The notes below the pieces were generated by a model. The model was not told the DNA's origin and did not search any database. It saw only the letters and a list, made by a program, of their open reading frames with translations. From the NCBI GenBank assembly GCA_009760855.2, contig WPIO01000001.1:5350001-5414000 (forward strand): a stretch of DNA of 64,000 nucleotides. The letters run 5' to 3'. Position numbers and translations under genes: made by a program. Shown here one piece after another: positions 1-12,374 of this stretch. Origin of the DNA: Cristatella mucedo (taxonomy: Eukaryota > Bryozoa > Phylactolaemata > Cristatellidae). The number at the start of each line of letters is the position of its first letter. Positions within the stretch are counted from its first letter, which is position 1.

Positions 1-1587
1 TCTGTGGCTGTGCACTTACTCGGTGCCTTGCGTTTTTGTATCCAGACCAGGGTGCCACCAACTGGTGAATTTTCATGATTTCTGTATGTGTATTTACCCT
101 CACGTAATTATAAAAACTGACGACCACTAATGCGTGTAGAACAAGCGTTCTTGTGATTGACAAGAGATAAGTAAGCAGACGTTAAATACGGGATACACAT
201 TTCTCCTCTGCCAAAAACGCTCTACTCCTTTTAGTAGTTCAACGAATGTAAAATGGAGCCCGGGGCCTTGGTGTTAACTCCAGGTGATTGGGCATGTCGC
301 TGTGGTTCCATGCTGTAAGTAGAAAACAACCGATTGATTTTCTTCATACGATGGGTATGTTGCACACTATGGACCTATGCCAGCTGAACCACGTTAAATG
401 AAGAGAGTTGGCGGTTGGTCAATTGATGTTTGTCTTTGCAAATGAGCTGAAAAGACAGGTGGGCCGGTCTGTCTTTCTGAAGTATCAGCCTGGCCGGGAA
501 TATGCAGATACTTGTGCTTCAACCCCAGTGAGATAATACAGATCAATAATGCATTTACCAAATAGAGATCCCTCTTTCACATGCTTGCGTCCGAAGGTAT
601 TGTGATGAGCCGTTTCTGGGTAGCAATCGAGCCTTTATGCCTGCGTCAACACACGATAACATGGGTCGGAATTATTCTCATCTTGAGAGCCGGGACAGGA
701 TTTTCATCTGGGGTGAAGCTAGTCAAGATTTTCTAAGGGTGAAGCTTTCAAAGATGTACGGCCCACCGTATTTTAATGTACACGGCAAGACTCGCGAGTT
801 TCAGAAAAGTTGTAATGCACAATCGTAGTGATTACTCGACACGAACTGGAGGTTGCTCATCTAGCTGAAGTAGGACACCATTTCGTCTTTAGTTATGGTC
901 AGGGGGCTGCACAGGTCGTGCTATGGGGGCTGCAAATGCCACATGCCTCTGGTGCAGCTAAGCGCGGTATCGTAATCATCTGGGCTACCGGTAGTGCCAT
1001 AAATGACGGGCAGGTGTTTTTTATTTCAAAAAATGGTTTAACCATGATTCCTTTGCGGCATATGTAAAGTGCCTATAAACAGATTTGAGTTCTCTGAGGA
1101 CTATTATTATTACCAACTGTATTGACCATTCGCCGTGTCATCCTTTGCTAATAGCTGCTTGTAAAAGCTCCCAGTAATTTCCGGCTTAAAGTACTGACGG
1201 CAGCGAAAAAACTGCTAGTGCACTGAATATTAGGCTTTACCGGAAACTGCCGCCGCTTCCTAATTATAATGGAGTCAACCAATGTGTGATAGCGACGTGC
1301 TCACCTTAGACTTAAGTTACCTAATTTAGTAAATTATAACCGATCAAAAATGCGATGCATATTACTGAAATCGGTATATGAAATAATTACGTGGATTGAG
1401 TGGGTTTAATGAATTTGGATTTAATGAATACATTCTTTGGGAGGCCGAGATTCAAAGGGAGCAAACTCGGTAGCTTGGTGTTCTTGTGCCGCACTGATGC
1501 GAACATGGACACTAGTCTGGATTAATAACTTGCGACGGCCGGTCATGCTGTTCGTACGGACTCATAGAGGCAATACGGGTAATGGCA
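1..1587. other. No feature recognised
   Basis: Small frames at 637-828 and 828-1067 have no recognisable domain. Nothing else was seen. Confidence 0.6.
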
Positions 1588-1815
1588 CATCTTTTTCAGC
1601 GGTCCTGAGCTGCTACTTCTATGCTACTCACTACCTCAACTGCTCTCCTAACTCTGCTATGCTTCCCACTTTCTCTTTGTTGCGTGAGAAGAAGTCTGTT
1701 GGCTACCGAATGCGTACCGAAAGCCGCTTAGGCTGAGTGCGCTATACAAAACTCTCCTGCTTAACACCCACATGGTCTTTATGACTTTGTGGAGTTACTG
1801 ACGGAGATACATACA
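1588..1815 (+). mobile_element. LINE A 3' fragment
   Basis: This matches the last 230 bases of the best LINE A copy: FSAVLSCYFYATHYLNCS, LPTFSLLRE and SVGYRM, then the untranslated end GTTACTGACGGAGATACATACATA. Confidence 0.85.
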
Positions 1816-2435
1816 TACAAAGGTAGAGGCCGCGCTGGTACAGTTTTCGCTTGTAGGCTGCTGGATGGTCTGCCGAGAACTAGTCTTTGCTACGTTCGAG
1901 TGAAAAGAAACGCAATAGGACTGCCTCTCGCACGCCTCTCTGCACCAAATAGCTCTTCTAGCAGTTTAGGAAATCTTCAAGACGCCTCAGAAGATGAACA
2001 AGCAAAGGCATGCGATTGAAGCTAAATGCAGACTAAACATATTAGTGCTGGCGGCAGAAAGCAAGACAGACGCGTCTGTTTCGCAGCCTTACAACAACCT
2101 GAGGACTTTCATTGAGGAATTTCATTCAAATGGCTCAATACTGAGCCGATCAATCAGAAGGTGGCTGTCTGGTACTAGCATTCTGTCAAAACCCTTGTTA
2201 GTAGCTACATAACATTGAACTATTATTCTATAGAAGATTTCCAATATATTTATTTAATTCCTACCTTTGAAATGCGATTGTCTAGTCTTATTGAAAGAAG
2301 CATCCATGCTGTTATGTAGGTCAATTGTTGATTACTCAGACCCCTTCCAATGCGTGCAGTGCTCCCACAAACACTCGGGGTAGACAACAATCACATTGCC
2401 ATTGTTTTACAAAACCAAAAGACGGTGTTGCAAGG
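1816..2435. other. No feature recognised
   Basis: Two short open frames without recognisable similarity. Confidence 0.6.
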
Positions 2436-2520
2436 TAATGATAATAATCATCATACACTTGATAAAGTGCCCTCAGAGAACTCAAGTCCCTTTCTAGGCA
2501 CTTTACATTGCTGCAAAAGA
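2436..2520 (-). mobile_element. LINE B tail only
   Basis: Only the tail hairpin remains (cttgataaagtgccctcagagaactcaag..tttctaggcactttacatt), preceded by AAT-like repeats. Confidence 0.8.
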
Positions 2521-3382
2521 GATACGATCAAAGTTAGAATAAAAAGGGCGGAGTTGCAAATTGTGCATGCTTCCATATAGGTTAGCCAAGTAAATGTGAA
2601 AATATAGAACACCAAATTGTTTGCTGGTTTCTAGTTCAGAAACGCTATGGTTTTCGGAGAGCTTTAGGTGGCACCATAGGAACCGATAGTATCGTGGATT
2701 TTGGAATGTGCCGAAGTACTCCTGTCTAGAAAAATGCAGCTCACCTAGTATGTTTGGCACTTCTTCGAGTTGAGGTTTGAAACTTCCGGTTTTGTGGAAA
2801 TACTGACATAGGCAATCCCCGATTTGAGACAATACAAGAGATCAATAGTGCAATCACATCGAGAAGCCAGCCAACTAAACTTCCGGATTAAAAAATTCGC
2901 GGAACCGTATACAACTGTTAAACTTGCTGAGTAAACTGCTCAGATGGTAGAGCTGCGTTCCAAGATTTTATCTGAAGCCATAAATAAGTATGCGATGCGT
3001 CACTGAAATTCAAACACGATTCTGGCCAACACGATTTTGGCTGTCAGGCTTATAATTTTCATTGCAGAACTTGCTAGCCTAGCACAATTACAACAATTGA
3101 TTTTGCCTCTTCGGTCCAGCCCCCTGAGTGTTCGTGGATTTGGAGCAACTAGAGGCCACCGTGGCACGAAGCTGTGACGCGACACAATATAATTTATTCT
3201 GAGCATTTGGAAACCATACCTTTAGTTTACATGCTCTCGGAGCTCACTCCCGACTGACGTCACAACATCCCCCAACTTGACAACTAAAAGAAGCTAAAAT
3301 AACATATTTTTGAAACCATTTGCTCTATGTTAACTGTCCTGCACATGCTTCCGGGTTCTGACACTGCACGTTATCACTTGAC
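2521..3382. other. No feature recognised
   Basis: A 109-codon minus-strand frame at 2503-2832 has no visible domain or splice signals that convince. Confidence 0.6.
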
Positions 3383-3640
3383 AATTAGTAATAATAATAA
3401 TAGTAATAACCTTTAATACGTCGTTTGTATAGCACCCTAAGAGTGCCTAAACACGCACTGTCCAACTGACTGCAACAGAAGCGATAACCAAGGGTTGATG
3501 AGATGTAAGGTTCATGCTTTGACAAGCTTAAACTAGCACAAACACTCTGTTTAACAATAATACTAATACATTTGTATAAGGCCCTCAGAGAACTTAATCG
3601 CTTTCTAGGCACTTTACATTTGCTGCTAGACAAGCATTCA
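3383..3640 (-). mobile_element. Two LINE B/SINE-type tails
   Basis: A first tail with AAT repeats (3388-3455) is followed by a second, clearer one at 3555-3640 (ggccctcagagaacttaatcgctttctaggcactttacatttgctgc). Confidence 0.7.
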
Positions 3641-3889
3641 CCACAAGAAGGCACTCAAGGCCATAGATTAGTAGAACCCCTGGTTAGTATCGTGCACTGA
3701 GTCACGTACATGTAAGCAGGCAAAGCACACAATTTCACTAGGATGCACATGTAAGCAGATCCATATGCAGCAGCTAATTCCAAAGCCACAGAGCCCTCTG
3801 TGGTTTTGGAATAAGTGCACAGCACCTGTCACAGCCTAGAGTTTGCATGCTTCCATTTCATCCTCTGTGGAGTGCCTATAATATAATAT

Positions 3890-4024
3890 ATAATTCATTT
3901 GTATAGCGCCCAAGAGCTTAATCTCTGTTCAGGCGCTTTACATATGCCTCGGGGCTCGAGCCCACGACCTCAGCCAGACCTTGGTCGGGGCGAGCACCTT
4001 AACCGCTGGACCAAACCAGCTCAG
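3890..4024 (-). mobile_element. tRNA-derived SINE
   Basis: Minus-strand copy with tail, B-box (ggggctcgagccc in plus orientation) and A-box (accgctggaccaaacca). Near full length. Confidence 0.88.
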
Positions 4025-4690
4025 CAGAGATTTAGTACTCTTAGGTCACTATACAATTTGTCATTAGTATTACAGTTGTGCATGCTAAAAATAGCATGCT
4101 TCAAAAGCTTAACAGCTGGTGCGAAAGTTCCGAACATTTGTTATCGATATAAATTTGTTATGTCGACATGTTGACGATATAAACATTTAGATAAGGGTAA
4201 CGTGTGTGGCTAAAACGGTGGTACTAAATTATATCCGAACATGGCGACGGCGATGTGGAAAGCCAGAAATAGCTCGTTACAGAGCAAAACCGGTTATCTC
4301 ACATATTTTCGCACGTGCTAAGCGAACCACCGGATTTGTTACAGCTATCGCTAAATCATCTGCGAACTTAATGTGAAATTTGCGAGGAAATTTCGATGGC
4401 GAGCAGTCCATAGCATACTGAACTACTAGGTTGCTAATTTGTAAAACGAGCATGTTTTGTGGCTCACCGAAACATCTGCTGAGGCTTGCATGAAGTAATA
4501 AGTATTCGGTGACAGAGACATACCGAAAGCCTTGAGACAACCACCTGGTAAGTACAAACACAACAGGTTAGCCCCTCTCTGTTTAACGTGACAGTCATCA
4601 TTACAATCAACTTACAGCTGCTGCAGCAGAAGGCAATAATCGTCGCGTCGACGGCTCTGCAGAAATGCAATCCGGAGTGCAGATCAGAGT
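4025..4690. other. No feature recognised
   Basis: Single-copy looking DNA between a SINE and a GA tract. Confidence 0.6.
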
Positions 4691-4788
4691 GGAGAAGAGA
4701 GAAAAGGAGAGAGAGAGAGAGAGGGAGAAAAAGAGAGAGAGGGAGAGAGCGAGAACGAGGGAGACAGAGAGCGGAAGAGGGAGAGGGA

Positions 4789-4880
<92 letters not shown>

Positions 4881-4920
4881 AAGAGAACGAAGCACAGAAA
4901 GAGAGAGGGGGAGGTAGAGA
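4691..4920. repeat. GA microsatellite
   Basis: Imperfect then perfect (GA)n, pure at about 4794-4873. Open frames across it are artefacts. Confidence 0.97.
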
Positions 4921-5492
4921 AGTACTTCTGAAATGTCCACGAGAGTGTGTCCCTGTAGCGACACACAGCCAAGCTTTCCTTTCATCGATCACAGATGGAG
5001 AACAGCCAGACCCAGTTAGCAGTTACAAAGCAGGTTGTTACACGGGGGGGGGGGCTGTTGCATGCAGCCAAGCACCTGCCTCTGCGTGTAGCAGCATGCC
5101 CAAGCCCAGCTAACGGCTTCAACGCTGCATCCGCATCCGGCTGGCCTCGTCGGAAACAGTCAAAGCAGTGAGCAGAAAAGTCATGCACGGGGAGCATCAT
5201 GGCTAGCGGTTTCAGTCGCAACGCTTGTGCAATTCCTCCACATCCGCGCTAGCTCGGCGCTCGCAGACGAGCAGCCGGTGGCTACGGCAGCCGCCGGCGC
5301 TGCAAGCCGCAGAGACTTGCGGCTACTGCTCGCAAGTCTGCTGCTGCCGACGGCTTGCAAGAGGCAGCAGCGCCGGGAGCCGACCAAGTCCCGAAAACTC
5401 TCGAAGAGTCGTCTTCTCGAAGCGACCGACGATTGCGAGTTGACTGCTGCTGGCGAGCACTGCTTTGGCACTCAAAGTCTTCTCCTTGGAGC
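4921..5492. other. G+C-rich stretch after the UBE2J2 stop codon
   Basis: Probably holds the UBE2J2 3' untranslated region. Overlapping frames on both strands (5181-5538) are compositional. A G run lies at 5044-5054. Confidence 0.5.
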
Positions 5493-8093
5493 TCACTCCT
5501 CGTCCACCAAGCTTATTAGCACGTACTTGACTGTGTAGGCAAAGGCAGCAACGCCCAGTAGCACTGCGACGTTGCTCACGGCGGTTTTGATGAGCTGCCT
5601 ATAGTCGTTGGCGCCGACGGCGGCAGCCTCGTCGCTCGAGCGTGCCAGGGCATCCACGGGTTTCGGGTCGTCGCGAACATCGGCAGCCTTTGCGTGGAGC
5701 TGCTTCTGCTGCTTGAGCTCCAGTTCGGACCGGATATCCTGCAACCGGATCCATGCACATGGCAGTTGCAGACGGCCAGAATTAGCGCTTTGATCGCCAG
5801 CAAAAACAAACTCACGGCGTAAATGATTTCAGAAGAAACTAGATAATCAGGTAGAATCATATTCAACGCAACTCTGCTTATAATATACAGTAATTTAGCT
5901 TTACAGTGGTTCACTGCCATGACTGCATGAAGACGTGATTGGATGACGACCACATGATGGATGGTACTCTAAAAACGATTACCGTGTTCTCTTCAAGGTG
6001 CACCAGAGCTATCACCTGTAAATGGCAACCAATGAAACAATCTTTGCTTTTACTTAAGCTGTCCCTAGACCAAGTGAATGCCTTATCGGCAGGTCAATCT
6101 GCCTTTCTGTAATGCAGCTGCTTCAAATCAGATTCAAAGCAGCCTGTAGTCTGCTGCATCATGGTATGCGGGTTGGACAGGCACGAGCACCTCCCTGACC
6201 ACGAGCCAGCTTTTTCTTAAGACTCACTTTCGTTTGCATTACACAGCTACTATATCACACAGCCACCTTCCTATGCCTGTAAATTGCAGCAAGCACAAGA
6301 TACACGGATACATACATGGATACATCAAGTGTGGCAAAGGCTAACACATACACACACATGCACGCTCATGCAGCACACTTACACACATACTAAAACACAA
6401 AAATAATTCACATAAACACACAACTAACACACACACACACACACAGAATAATCTGTGAATTTCAAGCTTACACCTCGGCACGTACAAGCAGCAGCCAATC
6501 AATATACTTGACAGTTGCATGGTCCAATGCATCTTTCATTCTACTAATTATGTAACTCTCTTACTCACATTAGCCATCTCTGGGAACAGTTCGACGAAGA
6601 TCTTGTCCGCAAGGTTGAAAGACAAACTGCTCTGTGCCAGGTGCTTTTTCTGAAACAAGAAAAAGGTAAGTCTGTTTAAGAACTAATTGTCACCAAGTTG
6701 CAGCCCACTGGAGCCACCGACCTCGTGGCCTCTGGGCCTCCTCAGCCTGCGCATCAGACATGCAGACATTTAGCAGGCCAGACAAATCCCCAGGAGAGAA
6801 AGTGAAACCGAGCAGAGCAAAGAGCAGCAGTAAGGAGCCCATATATGCATTACACACCGTTTCAGTGGTCGTTGTAATGCTTCCAAGGGTGGGGCTCTCT
6901 TCCAACTAAAACCGAGAGGCAAAGGGTACAACAGAAGCCACTGCACAGAGCTACAGGCGCAGCAGCAGCGACTTCCTGTCAGCCAGCCACTACTGCCCAC
7001 GGCAGTACGTACCATGAAGCTGAGCAGTCCGGTCAAAATCGTCGAGACCGACCACGCAGGATTCCACGTGTCAGGGTGAAAGTCACTTATAGAAAGGCAG
7101 AGGCGCGAGTTCGTCTTGAAGCGACCATTAGGAGTTATCATGTAGATACTAGGTGGCTTGAAGGGGTAGTCACTAGGGAACACCAGTTTTCCATGGAAGT
7201 AGCCACCTGCAAACGAGTTAATATCTGGAATGCTGAAGCATCAAATGCAAACAAGAACACGTACTATATAGCTAACAATTATTGGAACAGCATGTGTCTA
7301 CTCTGTTGAAGCCATTTGGCTACCACAGCAAGTACCTGCTAAATAAAAGCTAATCATCTGTTAATCCTGGTGCTGGAAGTGGATGGGTGGAACAACGGTC
7401 ACAATTAGAAAAGGCGTAAGGACCCAGGAGAAAAATAAGTTGACGCCTGCCACAATTATGGGCCACACACGAAATAAAATGACAGATCTGCTGCCCTGTG
7501 TGCCCAGACTAGGCAGGCACACAAAATTCCCGCACGCATGCTGTGCTTCTCGGCTTGCACTGAGCTTCTGTTGCGTCCATAAGAGTCCTGTGACACATAG
7601 CACCGCCAGGTTAAGGTAATAACATATTGCTAGCATGCCTTACCTTTGTAAGGTGTGTTCTCAGGACCAGCCACAACGTAGTGCCTAAATACAAAGACAA
7701 AAGATAAAAAAGTGCAAACGTGGTTATTCAATGCCTGTGTACATGCTATAGTGCCGTTGCAGACGGTTATATTTAGTGCAGTGATGATGCAGCTAATTTC
7801 TGCTGAGATTTAAAGTTTTCTATAAGTATTTCCTTTGAAGGCACTCTCTTACAACACAGTTTGTCAGAATTACGATGAGAACATCAATAAAGCAGACAAA
7901 AAAGTCAACAATAAATAGCAGTGTGCCAGACCACATGTCTAAATGCCAGAGCCAGCAAGCGTAATTACCATATAAGAATGTTCGATGGCAGAGGGGTAGC
8001 CACAATGTAAGGCACAGGATCTTTCATGAGCCGGTTATAGTCCTGTCGAAGCCTAGAGGCTGCTGTAGTCGGTCCAGCTTTCCTTGATGACAT
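5493..8093 (-). CDS. UBE2J2: Ubiquitin-conjugating enzyme E2 J2, six coding exons
   Basis: Seen: coding exons at 8093-7969, 7684-7644, 7206-7013, 6905-6858, 6649-6569 and 5738-5493, all with GT-AG borders and matching phases, give 244 residues (human about 259). The start MSSRKAGPTT resembles the vertebrate N terminus. The E2 core carries YPFKPPSIYMITPNGRF, then [11 protein letters not shown] with the active-site Cys at residue 92, then DTWNPAWSVSTILTGLLSFM. The family lacks the usual HPN motif, as here. Residues 164-210 are charged and probably helical. Residues 214-240 (LLGVAAFAYTVKYVL) form a C-terminal tail anchor, followed by VDEE and the TGA stop. Known family role: an ER-membrane E2 in ER-associated degradation that can ubiquitinate hydroxylated residues, working with membrane RING ligases. 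Odd: Ile41 replaces the Glu of the usual NILEW. Very sure of the family and exons; transcription is inferred. Confidence 0.95.
6340..6445. repeat. CA-rich tract in UBE2J2 intron 5
   Basis: Imperfect CA with a pure run at 6427-6444. In sense direction it is a TG tract 125-230 bases after the exon-5 donor. Confidence 0.9.
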
Positions 8094-8100
8094 TATTGCC

Positions 8101-8770
8101 AGTGATGTAGTCCTCAAATTACTAGTGATAGATCTCTTCACGAAGAATCAGTCCCGTAACACTTCATCCAAGGAATGAGATAAACCTACAGGTAAACCCA
8201 CATAGTTCATAGTTCTATGAAGTATGATCACTGCAGTCGTGTCCTTGCCATGCTGTGCACTTATGAAACAGCTGTACTACAAGTCTTTCCCAATCCAGCA
8301 GGTCCTGATAGGTCCTCACAATATAATTTTTGCCTGTGTCAGGTGCAGTAACAAAGTGTGCCATTTCAAATGACACATCGCACAATTCCGGTCAAGGATC
8401 TCTTACCAAGTAAGTAGTCAAACCATATACTATTGGAACAGAGTGCAATTGTAGTACAGATACATCTTTCTCTCAATCAATCTTATGCTGCAATTTAAAT
8501 AAAGCTGTTGGATCAGCAGAAGTTCCTTCTGTTTAATTTGCTTTATGCAGCAACGAACTAGTTTAACACAAGACCTCCAGCTCGTGAGTCATGCAAAGAA
8601 AGCTTCAAAAGGGCTATCAGTGTCTAAATACCTAGGAAAAAGTGCAAGTAAATAGTACTCAATTTGAAAATTATAGGTCATGCAGATATGCATACGAGCA
8701 GCTGACTGTCAATGGACTCGCTTTGCTGTGAGTAATAGTAGTGCCGTCACGGAAGACAACGATGTGTTAT
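8101..8770. other. Upstream region or first intron of UBE2J2
   Basis: No further coding exon recognised between the start codon and the possible first exon at 8776-8825. Confidence 0.5.
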
Positions 8771-8775
8771 CTTAC

Positions 8776-8825
8776 CGCGTTACTGAAGTGTGCCATCTTG
8801 CAGTGTGACCGGAGGGAAGGATGGA
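8776..8825 (-). promoter_or_regulatory. Possible promoter and non-coding first exon of UBE2J2
   Basis: On the minus strand a CAAGATGGC box (YY1-initiator-like) at 8800-8792 is followed 16 bases later by a strong donor (GCG|GTAAGA at 8776/8775), about 680 bases upstream of the UBE2J2 start codon. The seven codons from this ATG cannot be joined to the coding start through the visible AG sites without a stop, so I read it as a possible 5' UTR exon. The same module recurs at 12375-12475 and 48330-48600, so it could also be a repeat-derived promoter. Confidence 0.35.
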
Positions 8826-8977
8826 ATTTCTTGCTTTAATTAGATGAGATAGCTGAACGAAAGCTGAACCGATATTATTCACCGACCGGCAGACCAAAGC
8901 TAAGACGAACTGTCCCAGCCAGGCTCTTAATTTTTATTCGTTCCACTGAGAGATAATCTCCACAGTGCTTAAATTGA

Positions 8978-9052
8978 GTAATAATAATAATAGATTTGTT
9001 ATAGCACACTCAGTGAACTCAATCTCTTTCTAGGCGCTTTACATTTGCAGAT
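8978..9052 (-). mobile_element. LINE B tail only
   Basis: AAT repeats then agcacactcagtgaactcaatctctttctaggcgctttacatttgc. A GA-rich stretch follows. Confidence 0.8.
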
Positions 9053-9068
9053 CGATAGCGTCGCTCGG

Positions 9069-9122
9069 ATTGCAACAGAGACAGAGGGAGAGAGAGAGAG
9101 AGCGCGAGGGAGAGAGAGACAG
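9069..9122. repeat. GA-rich tract
   Basis: Imperfect GA repeat just before the R2/NeSL-type element. Confidence 0.9.
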
Positions 9123-9339
9123 TGAGGACACGCACACAGAGTAAGGACACTAGGCCAGAACGAGGCCCTGCAAGAAAGGAGCTTGTGTGAGCACAACAAC
9201 AGCGTTGCAGACGCCCGAAGCCGACCATCGACTGCTCGCTTTGGAGGCAGGCAAGCAAGCAGCCACCAACGGACGAGCGCACACACACGCAAACACAGCC
9301 TCCACTGGGGGAGGGGGGCATCCCTTCAGCATGGAAGTC

Positions 9340-11450
9340 GGGTCGCAAGATCCTTATCCACACAGCAAGGGTGACCCCAGCCTGCTCGGGAACTTTCGAC
9401 CTATCATGCTCTTGCCCACGCTCTTAGGGCTGCTCTCGGGCTGCCTGACCACAAGGCTGAGCTAGCTCGTGAGCGGCTGTCTCCTCAGCCAAGGGGCTTT
9501 GTGCCGGCGTGGAGGGCTGCCTCGAGCAGTCTTTCCTTGTGCAGTCTTTCCTCGTGGAGAGCGCCTTCCATGAGACCAGGGATTGGCAGGGCGCCGGTGC
9601 ATTTACTCGACGTTCCTTGATCTGCAGAACGCCTTCGGCACGCCGGAGTAGACGAGGATTTCTCCGGAATCGTGGAGCATCTACACCGGCTCGCTCCTGG
9701 AGCTTCGGCTGCGCGACGAGACGTTGACAGGTTTTCCGACGACGGCCCCAACGACGGCCCCAACGCCGGCCAGCATCGCGGCCTGTATCGGCCGATCTTA
9801 TTTGATCTGGCGATGGAGCCGGTCATTAGGCTCTCAGGAAGCACCCCGGAGTCCACCTTCCCAGTGGGTGATACACACGGCTCTGTCCGTCTGCGCCCTG
9901 GTGGATGACCTCGCCTTATTCTCGGGGGGGGGGGGGGGTTGGGGGGGGGGGGGGGGCTAGTCCTCAGGCCTGTCGGCTCTGGTGTCGTCCGCCGAGTGGG
10001 CAGTTCTGACGATGGGAATGCAGCTCCGGCCGGTAAAGTATTGCACAGTCGCCGCCAGGGCGCGCAGGCCATGCCTGCCTCCATCTCCTAGCACAGCCGA
10101 CAGATTCCCGAGCTTCCTGAGACCTTGGCGCTCCGCAGGGTCTCGGGCAGCCAAGGGCCGAGATTGAGGCAGGCAGGCCTGCCTGCTCCTCCCTTGGGAC
10201 CTTCGCTTACTTCAGGCAAGCCTTCTCGCATCCAGGCAGAAAGCCCGATGCCTTGCTGACTTTCCTTCTGCCACGGCTCGACTACCTCTGTCGGGCTGGG
10301 CTGGTGCCTAAGGCTGCCCTGCCCTGCTGCCGGCCGAGAAGGCTCTCGCAGAGCTCAGCCGGTCTGCGAGTGCGGCTGGCTGCACTTCGCTCAGCTGGAG
10401 GCCTCGATCTCATTCGCTTTGCAATAAACTCGGCGATCTGCGTGTACAGATCAGCTGTGGGCGGATGCGACAGACGACAGCCTGAAGCGGCTCTCCCCTG
10501 CAGCCTCTCGCTGGCCGACTTGGACTTCCTGGTCGTATCAACAGACCGCAATGGGATGGAGCGCTTGTTCGTGCTGCGTGTGGCCATCTCAAAGAGTTCG
10601 CCAGTTTGGCTGAAGGCCGGGCTTGCACGGCCCAGCCCACAGGGCAGGGTCAGCAGCCGTTGCATGGCCATGGACAGGTTTGCGACCCACAGCCACTTTC
10701 ACGCCTCGGTTCTCGGCCTGGCGTTCCGGGCCGGGCGGTTCGTTCATCGCGTTCGCTCGCCTGGACGTGCTGTCGGTGGGAGCCGCTAGAAGCCGGTCAT
10801 ACTGGAGCGGCCGTCAGCTGCTGCCTTTGCGCACAGAGACCGTATGCCACGTTTTAAGCCACTGACGGCGCCGATGCTGCAAGCAATAACGGCTCCCACA
10901 ACCTGGTTCTAGGTCGCCTAATCAGCTCTCTTCCGGCCACGGGGGGGGGGGCTCCGGCCTCTCGGCAGGTCGCATCTGACTGCTGCTCTCACTGGGGTCC
11001 GGCTCTCAAGCCAGACCTGGTCATCGACAACGGCAACAACACGGTCATAGTCAACGTTACAGTGCCATTTGACATCAGCAAGGATGCCTTGGTGGTGGCC
11101 AAGTTGACAAGTGGGGGGGGTGCCAGACCTCGGCATTGCTCGGGGAACGAACGGCTGTCGCCTCGGATGCCATTTCAGAATCGGAAGGGCATGGTCCCTG
11201 TGTGGGCGTGCCATCGCTGTCAATTGGTTCCGCCCCCAGCTGACGTTCCACGCACCTTGCCGGCACGTGACGTGTCCTTGCCGCGAAATTCACTTTTTGC
11301 CTGAGCGTCGGCCTACACTGTGCACGCTATCCACTCTCTTCTCTCTCTTAACACCCCGTGCTCCAGAGCAGCACGCACGACGGCTGCTATATCATATAAT
11401 ACAGCCGTCGTCGACAATGCCACGACTTGCTTGTGTGTAGCTCTGCCCAC
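9340..11450 (+). mobile_element. R2/NeSL-type retrotransposon, decayed
   Basis: Seen: KGDPSLLGNFRPIMLLPTL (9364-9420, reverse transcriptase start), LYRPILFDLAMEPVIRLSG near 9785-9840, the catalytic box as ALVDDLALFS near 9895 (VDD for ADD), LLPRLDYLCRAGLVPKAAL near 10262, AGGLDLIRFAINSAI near 10395, ETVCHVLSH near 10840 (part of the CCHC finger) and LKPDLVIDNGNN..VNVTVPFDIS near 11005-11080. The last is the restriction-like endonuclease region, here with Asn where the related copy has Asp. Known family: R2/NeSL elements carry this single-frame layout. Several frameshifts and a 33-base G-rich run (9924-9956) show it is dead. G+C is higher than in the surroundings. Confidence 0.82.
9924..9956. 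repeat. Poly-G tract
   Basis: Fifteen G, TT, sixteen G. It interrupts the retrotransposon just after its catalytic box and may be prone to assembly error. Confidence 0.9.
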
Positions 11451-12194
11451 GAGCCCCTACACCTGTTCCTGAACCGGGAGTTACAGGTAGTTCCCCCTGA
11501 TCTCGGCAGGGCAGGGTTCCTTGGGCAATGCACCATTATATATTATCATATATCAATAAACCAGTTCTATATATCCTAATATTTCCTCCGAAAAAACTGA
11601 CTCTATACTAAGAAGCAGCACAATAGACAAGCGATTCACACATGCCTGTCGGAATAGTTAATAATTTCTTCTACTCTTGCGTCCATTTAGGGCAGGTTTG
11701 ATCCAAGTACTGCCATGGACAGGGTAAATTTTAGGGAATCACAATGACCTTTTTCGATCCTCGCTGTTCCGGTTAAAGCAACCAAAAAAGATTTAACTTA
11801 ATGGACTACACAAAAGAATGCCTCTTTGGTAGAACCGCCATGAATTCTGTATGGGTGGCTTTCAAGCTTGGTGAATCACCTGGGTTCAAACACATATCAC
11901 TAGGCCTACAACCTACAGGCTGTAATAACTATTGTTTGGAGGATACGAGTAGCTGAGTTTGGGAGATGTAAACTGAGCTACGACAGGATACTCGGTAGCC
12001 ATTATTACCTTATAATAACACGTCAAACAATAGGTAAAAGCAGTACAAGGATGTTCGTACTTTGCCAGGAACACTATGATACTAACACTGATCTTCGATA
12101 AATAAATAAATACTAGCTGATTAAACAGCTTTTTGTATAGCAACAGATGAGCCTTTACGACTACCACCACTGCTTGCAGCAGCAATAAATAATC
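11451..12194. other. No feature recognised
   Basis: May include the 3' untranslated part of the R2/NeSL-type element at its start (aataaa at 11554). No rDNA sequence flanks the element. Confidence 0.5.
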
Positions 12195-12272
12195 ACCCAC
12201 CGCAGGATTTGAGCCCACGACCTCGGGACGTGAGGAGCAACCATCTTACCTAGTGCACCATCACAACTCACC
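12195..12272 (-). repeat. tRNA-like SINE head
   Basis: The minus strand reads GTGCACTAGGTAAGATGG and later GTGGGCTCAAATCCTGCGG, an A-box/B-box pair at tRNA spacing. No cloverleaf closes, so it is a repeat rather than a tRNA gene. Confidence 0.5.
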
Positions 12273-12374
12273 AATAACTAGCAGCTCACTGCCTGTAGAC
12301 TTTGCTGAGTCATAGTAGAAACACAAAACTGTGCATACATTTACACATGTAACTCCCGGAAGTACTGGTCGGAA

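Noticed and set aside
4464-4992. Several long Ser/Leu or Arg/Glu frames on both strands
   Set aside because: They are translations of a GA microsatellite.
5225-5538. Plus-strand frames opposite the UBE2J2 end
   Set aside because: They lie in G+C-rich DNA antisense to the UBE2J2 3' end, show no domain and share compositional bias in several frames.
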